NCBI GenBank assembly: GCA_903844585.1
Contig: CAIMUD010000112.1
Location: forward strand, 1-9,557
Length of the DNA: 9,557 nucleotides
Direction: 5' to 3'
Origin: an uncultured Actinomycetes bacterium
GTDB lineage: Bacteria; Actinomycetota; Actinomycetes; Nanopelagicales; Nanopelagicaceae
Made by a program: the position numbers and the translations under genes. Shown here piece after piece: positions 6,417 to 9,557 of the stretch. Below the pieces are notes generated by a model that worked only from the letters and a program-made list of their open reading frames with translations, did no database searches and was not told the origin of the DNA. Position 1 is the stretch's first letter. Every line of letters begins with the position of its first letter.

Positions 6417-7780
6417 AGCTTTCGATTTACGATACTAAGAACCGTGAAGTCTGTGAAGTTCCATCAACAGACGGCTTAGTGAATATGTATTGCTGTGGAC
6501 CAACAGTTTATAGAGATGCTCATGTTGGAAATTTAAGAACATTCTTACTCTCGGATTTAATCGTGCGCACGCTCGAACTAACCGGGCTTAAAGTTAAACT
6601 CATACAAAACATTACCGATGTTGGCCATATGGCCGAAAATCTTGAGAGCGAAGATAAAGTCTTGGAGCAGGCACGAGCTGAATCCACGTCGCCATTTGCG
6701 ATTGCCAGAAAATATGAAGAGAGGTTTCATAACGATCTGTCACGGCTAAATATCAAGGCGGCTGCAGGTTACCCACGTGCCAGCGAAACTATGGATCTCA
6801 TCATCAGTTCGATTGCCAAACTCATTGAAAAGAAGGCGGCATATGTTGGTGGTGATGGATCAGTTTATTTTGATGCAAAATCACTTTCCACCTATGGCGC
6901 AATAAGTGGAAACAAGCTCGACGCGCTAAAACCTGGCCATAGATACGAGTACACCGATGATGGCGGAAAAAGATTCCACGCCGATTGGGCGCTTTGGAAA
7001 ATTGCTGGGAATCGGACAGAAATGGTTTGGGATTCACCTTGGGGATTGGGATTTCCTGGTTGGCATATTGAATGCACCGCAATGTCTTTGAAATACCTTG
7101 AAAATAGAATTGACTTGCACGTTGGTGGGATAGACCTTCGCTTTCCTCACCACGAAAATGAACGAGCCCAATCAAATTCAATTATTGAAGGTGAAGCTGT
7201 CGCGCTTTGGGTTCATGGAGAACATCTACTCTTTGAAGGTAGAAAAATGTCTAAGAGCGCAGGAAATGTCGTCCTACTTGAAGATCTAATTGCACGTGGC
7301 CTTGATCCACTTGCGCTCCGATTGGTTCTGCTTGAAAACCGCTTTAGATCACAGATGGATTTAACCTGGAGTGCACTTGAAGCGGCCCACTCCACTTTGC
7401 GCAGATTTAGAGAATCAATGGCGCAATGGGGCACTTCATTAAATGAGTTGGAAGATCAAGAGATAGCTAAGGCGCTCACAACGGACTTGGATACCCCACG
7501 AGCAATGCAAAGAATTCGAAATATCGAAAAGGATAAAGAAATCTCTGCACAAGATAAGCGCGCCATATTTATTTATGCTGATCGAGTTCTTGGTCTTGAT
7601 TTGGGGCGTGAAATTAAAACCGTTCCGCTACCCGCAGAATTGCAGGAATTGCTCAGTGCCCGTGATGAGGCGCGTAAGAATAAGAATTGGAAACTTAGCG
7701 ATGAGTTAAGAGAAAAATTAGAAAGCCAAGGATTAGATATTAAAGATAAAGCCGACGGTCAAGAGTGGAGCTGGGCTTAG
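6413..7780 (+). CDS. cysS: Cysteinyl-tRNA synthetase, divergent NITDVGH-type
   Basis: A class I aminoacyl-tRNA synthetase of 455 residues that activates cysteine with ATP and loads tRNA-Cys. Zinc/cysteine ligands match the family: C28 in CCGPTVY, C221 in GWHIEC, and H246 and E250 in FPHHENE. The HIGH-type motif is HVGN (37-40) and the KMSKS loop is at 278-282. A DALR-like helical region and a full C-terminal extension ending DGQEWSWA follow, so the protein can bind tRNA. It is not the mycothiol ligase MshC, which lacks CGPTVY and the long C-terminus. Two features differ from the usual enzyme: NITDVGHM at 66-73 replaces the common NITDVDDK, and HVGGIDL at 236-242 replaces HGGGIDL. The gene overlaps the upstream GNAT gene by 4 bp (ATGA). 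It converges on the membrane protein gene, with stop codons interleaved at 7777-7780. Whether it is the only cysS of the genome cannot be seen. Confidence 0.9.
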   Translation: MKLSIYDTKNREVCEVPSTDGLVNMYCCGPTVYRDAHVGNLRTFLLSDLIVRTLELTGLKVKLIQNITDVGHMAENLESEDKVLEQARAESTSPFAIARKYEERFHNDLSRLNIKAAAGYPRASETMDLIISSIAKLIEKKAAYVGGDGSVYFDAKSLSTYGAISGNKLDALKPGHRYEYTDDGGKRFHADWALWKIAGNRTEMVWDSPWGLGFPGWHIECTAMSLKYLENRIDLHVGGIDLRFPHHENERAQSNSIIEGEAVALWVHGEHLLFEGRKMSKSAGNVVLLEDLIARGLDPLALRLVLLENRFRSQMDLTWSALEAAHSTLRRFRESMAQWGTSLNELEDQEIAKALTTDLDTPRAMQRIRNIEKDKEISAQDKRAIFIYADRVLGLDLGREIKTVPLPAELQELLSARDEARKNKNWKLSDELREKLESQGLDIKDKADGQEWSWA

Positions 7781-8088
7781 GCCGGTAGCGCAACTGCAAT
7801 TACAAGTGAAGTAACTCCAAAGAAGAGAAGTGCTGATCCAGCGTTATCACCTTGAACCAAGAGCTCTCCCCCAGCACCGAGTAGCGATGCTTTTGAAAAA
7901 ACATAGAGCCATGAGAGAGCGGCAATTATTTTATAGATTCGTTTTCCAAATTTTCTACCCACGGACCAGACTGAAATAAAAGTTCCAAGAAAAGCAAGGA
8001 TTGGACCAGCCGGTGGAAGTGCGTTGTGGAGTAGAACTGCACCTGCGCCAGTAGCTGCGCCAATAAGTAGGGAAAAAATATATGTCAT
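7777..8088 (-). CDS. Small four-helix membrane protein next to mshB (Rv1171 / DUF6113-like position)
   Basis: The 103-residue protein is mostly hydrophobic, with likely membrane helices at about 3-21, 27-45, 52-68 and 83-101. A basic cytoplasmic loop ([10 protein letters not shown], 44-53) lies between helices two and three, and there is an Asn-His pair at 21-22. No catalytic motif is visible and I do not know its function. Its ATG overlaps the mshB stop by 4 bp (8085-8088), with a GGGGA ribosome-like site about 10 nt upstream, so it is co-translated with mshB. Small membrane proteins directly after mshB occur in other actinobacteria, including Rv1171 after Rv1170, which supports a real gene and perhaps a link to mycothiol or its precursor. 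The stop (TAA, 7777-7779) overlaps the cysS stop on the other strand. Confidence 0.75.
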   Translation of the reverse strand: MTYIFSLLIGAATGAGAVLLHNALPPAGPILAFLGTFISVWSVGRKFGKRIYKIIAALSWLYVFSKASLLGAGGELLVQGDNAGSALLFFGVTSLVIAVALPA

Positions 8089-8954
8089 TTACGAGTTATC
8101 CCCGCAAAGAGATCCGTTTCGCGCCCATCTTGATTAAATGGTTCTGATTTATTTCCTTTGATGAGTCTGTAGTACTCGTTTGCCCAAACCTGGAGCCCTA
8201 AATTATTTGAGAGTGCAAAAAATGGTCCATCAAGAGCAATTTGCGTTTTGTGCGCCTTCATCGCCTCCATCTTCGCATCAACAAATTTGTTTCCATCTAT
8301 TACCGTTGTGACTAAAGAATCATCTGCTGCAAATGGAAGATCATCCGCGCTCTCGGCGCCAAAAAAATCCGTACCGGTACCTTTTAGTTTTTCTATACCT
8401 TCGGCAATAACAGATTTGGGAATCGTATTCCAATAAATTTTTTCGATCTGCCACTTTGCTTTCTCGCTTGCTCGCATTGCGACTCGATGTGCTTGAATGT
8501 GGTCAGGGTGTCCATAACCACCGATTTCATCATATGTAACTAATACATGCGGTTTAACTTCTTCGATCACTTCTACAATTAAGTCTGCTGCCCGCTCGAC
8601 ATCTGCTTGCCAAAAGGTGTTGGGGTTTTCGTTTTGTTCAGTCCCCATCATGCCGCTATCTCTAAATAATCTCTTGCCTTCACCCAGAAATTGGTGGTCC
8701 TTAATGCCGAGCGCCTTCATGGCAGATGCCAATTCAATAACGCGATGATCTCCAAGAGAATCTGTGTGCATACTTGCAAGTTGTGCGAGTTCTGGAACTA
8801 AGACTTCGCCTTCTTCTCCGCGAGTACAAGTTATGAGAGTTATTTGCGCCCCAAGACTTGCATACATCGCCATGGTTGCACCGTTATTAATAGTTTCATC
8901 ATCTGGATGCGCGTGTACAAGTAAAAGACGTAGACCGGTGTAATCACTCTTCAT
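8085..8954 (-). CDS. mshB: N-acetyl-1-D-myo-inositol-2-amino-2-deoxy-alpha-D-glucopyranoside deacetylase (mycothiol biosynthesis)
   Basis: The 289-residue PIG-L/LmbE-fold zinc deacetylase removes the acetyl group from GlcNAc-inositol, the step before cysteine is added by MshC. HAHPDDE (14-20) gives zinc ligands H16 and D19 and the catalytic base D18. GYGHPDH (146-152) gives H149, which stabilises the oxyanion, and zinc ligand H152. Other MshB-specific blocks are NGAT (24-27), [10 protein letters not shown] (42-51), [10 protein letters not shown] (98-107), [14 protein letters not shown] near 249-262 and ETDLFAG near the C-terminus; these favour MshB over the paralogous mycothiol conjugate amidase Mca. 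The gene lies 12 bp after moeZ with only a weak ribosome site, and overlaps the next gene by 4 bp, which suggests a moeZ-mshB-membrane protein transcript. The presence of mshB implies that the organism makes mycothiol; mshA, mshC and mshD are not in this window. Confidence 0.92.
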   Translation of the reverse strand: MKSDYTGLRLLLVHAHPDDETINNGATMAMYASLGAQITLITCTRGEEGEVLVPELAQLASMHTDSLGDHRVIELASAMKALGIKDHQFLGEGKRLFRDSGMMGTEQNENPNTFWQADVERAADLIVEVIEEVKPHVLVTYDEIGGYGHPDHIQAHRVAMRASEKAKWQIEKIYWNTIPKSVIAEGIEKLKGTGTDFFGAESADDLPFAADDSLVTTVIDGNKFVDAKMEAMKAHKTQIALDGPFFALSNNLGLQVWANEYYRLIKGNKSEPFNQDGRETDLFAGITRK

Positions 8955-8966
8955 TTCTACATAAAC

Positions 8967-9557
8967 CTAGTAAACCGGAAGTGATGTATCAATCTGCTTT
9001 GCCCATGCAACGACTCCACCCTGAACATGAGTTGCATCAGAAAAGCCAGCGTTTTTCAAAATTGCCAAGCACTCTGCAGAACGAACACCGCTCTTGCAGT
9101 GCAAGATAATAGGTTTATCTTGTGGCAGCCCTGCGAGAGCGCTTCCATCGATAAAACCTTGTTTTGGAATTAAGACCGCTCCTGGAATTTTTACAATTTC
9201 AAACTCACTAGGTTCGCGGACATCGATAAGAAAGAAGTTCTCTTTATTATCAATTTTTGATTTAAGTTCTGTGACCGAAATTGTTGAATCTTTTACCGCA
9301 ACTTCTGCAGCATCTGATAGCACTCCACAGAAAGCTTCATAATCTGGCAATAATTCGGTCTGAGTAGGTTTATCTCCGCACAACGGACACTTCGGATCTT
9401 TGCGAACCTTAATTTTGCGGTATGACATTTCAAGTGCGTCATAAATCATTAATTGGCCAATTAATGGCTCGCCAATTCCAGCAATTAATTTAATAGCTTC
9501 TGTTGTTTGAATCGACCCGATTGAGGCACAAAGAACTCCAAGTACCCCGCCTTCGGC
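8967..9557 (-). CDS. moeZ: MoeZ-type adenylyltransferase/sulfurtransferase (ThiF/MoeB + rhodanese), C-terminal half; 5' end outside window
   Basis: The frame is open to the right edge; 196 C-terminal residues are visible of a family of about 390. Numbering from the first visible residue, 1-60 are the end of the MoeB/ThiF-type E1-like domain: AEGGVLGVLCASIGSIQTTEA (1-21), GIGEPLIG, MIYDALEMSYR (37-47) and the zinc pair C57-X2-C60. The other zinc pair lies upstream of the window. After a linker (PDYEAFCGV, 71-79), residues 92-196 are a rhodanese domain with DVREPSEFE (112-120) and the active-site loop HCKSGVRS (153-160), catalytic C154. The enzyme adenylates the C-terminal glycine of small sulfur carriers and then forms the thiocarboxylate; in M. 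tuberculosis MoeZ serves CysO (cysteine synthesis) and molybdopterin synthase. The ATG at 9447-9449 is internal and not the start. It is followed by mshB after 12 bp. Confidence 0.93.
   Translation of the reverse strand, partial: AEGGVLGVLCASIGSIQTTEAIKLIAGIGEPLIGQLMIYDALEMSYRKIKVRKDPKCPLCGDKPTQTELLPDYEAFCGVLSDAAEVAVKDSTISVTELKSKIDNKENFFLIDVREPSEFEIVKIPGAVLIPKQGFIDGSALAGLPQDKPIILHCKSGVRSAECLAILKNAGFSDATHVQGGVVAWAKQIDTSLPVY
9447..9466. repeat. Perfect 20-bp palindrome inside moeZ
   Basis: Arms CATTAATTGG and CCAATTAATG meet without a spacer. The palindrome lies in codons for the conserved segment PLIGQLM, so protein constraint explains part of it, but a perfect 20-bp dyad is rare in a window of this size. 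A function as a protein-binding site is unproven. Confidence 0.6.

Noticed and set aside
6822..7181. 119-codon minus-strand open frame within cysS
   Set aside because: It is a shadow of a strongly conserved cysS region; its composition is not protein-like and there is no start context.
6413..7780. Identity as mshC rather than cysS
   Set aside because: CCGPTVY, HVGN and a full-length C-terminal domain are CysRS traits; MshC is shorter and has a different N-terminal signature.
8967..9449. Stand-alone 160-residue rhodanese gene starting at ATG 9447-9449
   Set aside because: The frame continues upstream to the window edge with typical MoeZ sequence (AEGGVLGVLC...), so this ATG is internal.

Overview
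The window looks like a compact, low-to-mid GC actinobacterial chromosome segment. It carries a WhiB2-type iron-sulfur regulator, an MshB-type mycothiol deacetylase, a mycobacterial-type 7Fe ferredoxin, an actinobacterial DapC and a MoeZ-type ThiF-rhodanese protein. The A+T-rich codon choice, 4-bp ATGA gene overlaps and near absence of spacers suggest a streamlined genome such as the freshwater planktonic acI/Nanopelagicales group. That taxon is inferred from gene style only; no marker such as rRNA is present.

Layout. Bases 1-5378 are read entirely on the minus strand, in the order fdxA (5378) -> dapC -> NDP-sugar pyrophosphorylase (manC/rmlA-like) -> whiB2 -> a very large GT2 + polytopic membrane glycosyltransferase that runs off the left edge. 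The first three genes are tightly packed. whiB has its own well-formed promoter (TTGACA-N17-TGTAAT) and a roughly 70-nt leader in the 154-bp gap at 2850-3003, and it is followed after 5 bp by the glycosyltransferase. Divergent from fdxA, on the plus strand, lie a Rv0428c-like GNAT acetyltransferase (5457-6416) and a cysteinyl-tRNA synthetase-like gene (6413-7780), overlapping by 4 bp. The right end is minus strand again: moeZ (runs off the right edge) -> mshB -> a four-helix membrane protein. This unit converges on cysS with interleaved stop codons.

Function. The left unit is envelope- and division-centred: meso-DAP synthesis (DapC), sugar-nucleotide supply, the WhiB2 division regulator and a surface-glycan glycosyltransferase. 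The right unit centres on sulfur and thiols: sulfur carrier activation (MoeZ), mycothiol synthesis (MshB) and cysteine activation (CysS-like), with an acetyltransferase coupled to CysS. The order mshB / small membrane protein / ferredoxin / dapC recalls the Mycobacterium tuberculosis Rv1170-Rv1171-Rv1177-Rv1178 neighbourhood. The whiB2 / sugar pyrophosphorylase / glycosyltransferase group recalls Rv3260c-Rv3264c-Rv3265c. Here the two blocks are joined. 

There is no gene-free stretch longer than about 155 bp. I saw no rRNA, tRNA, CRISPR, insertion sequence or convincing rho-independent terminator.
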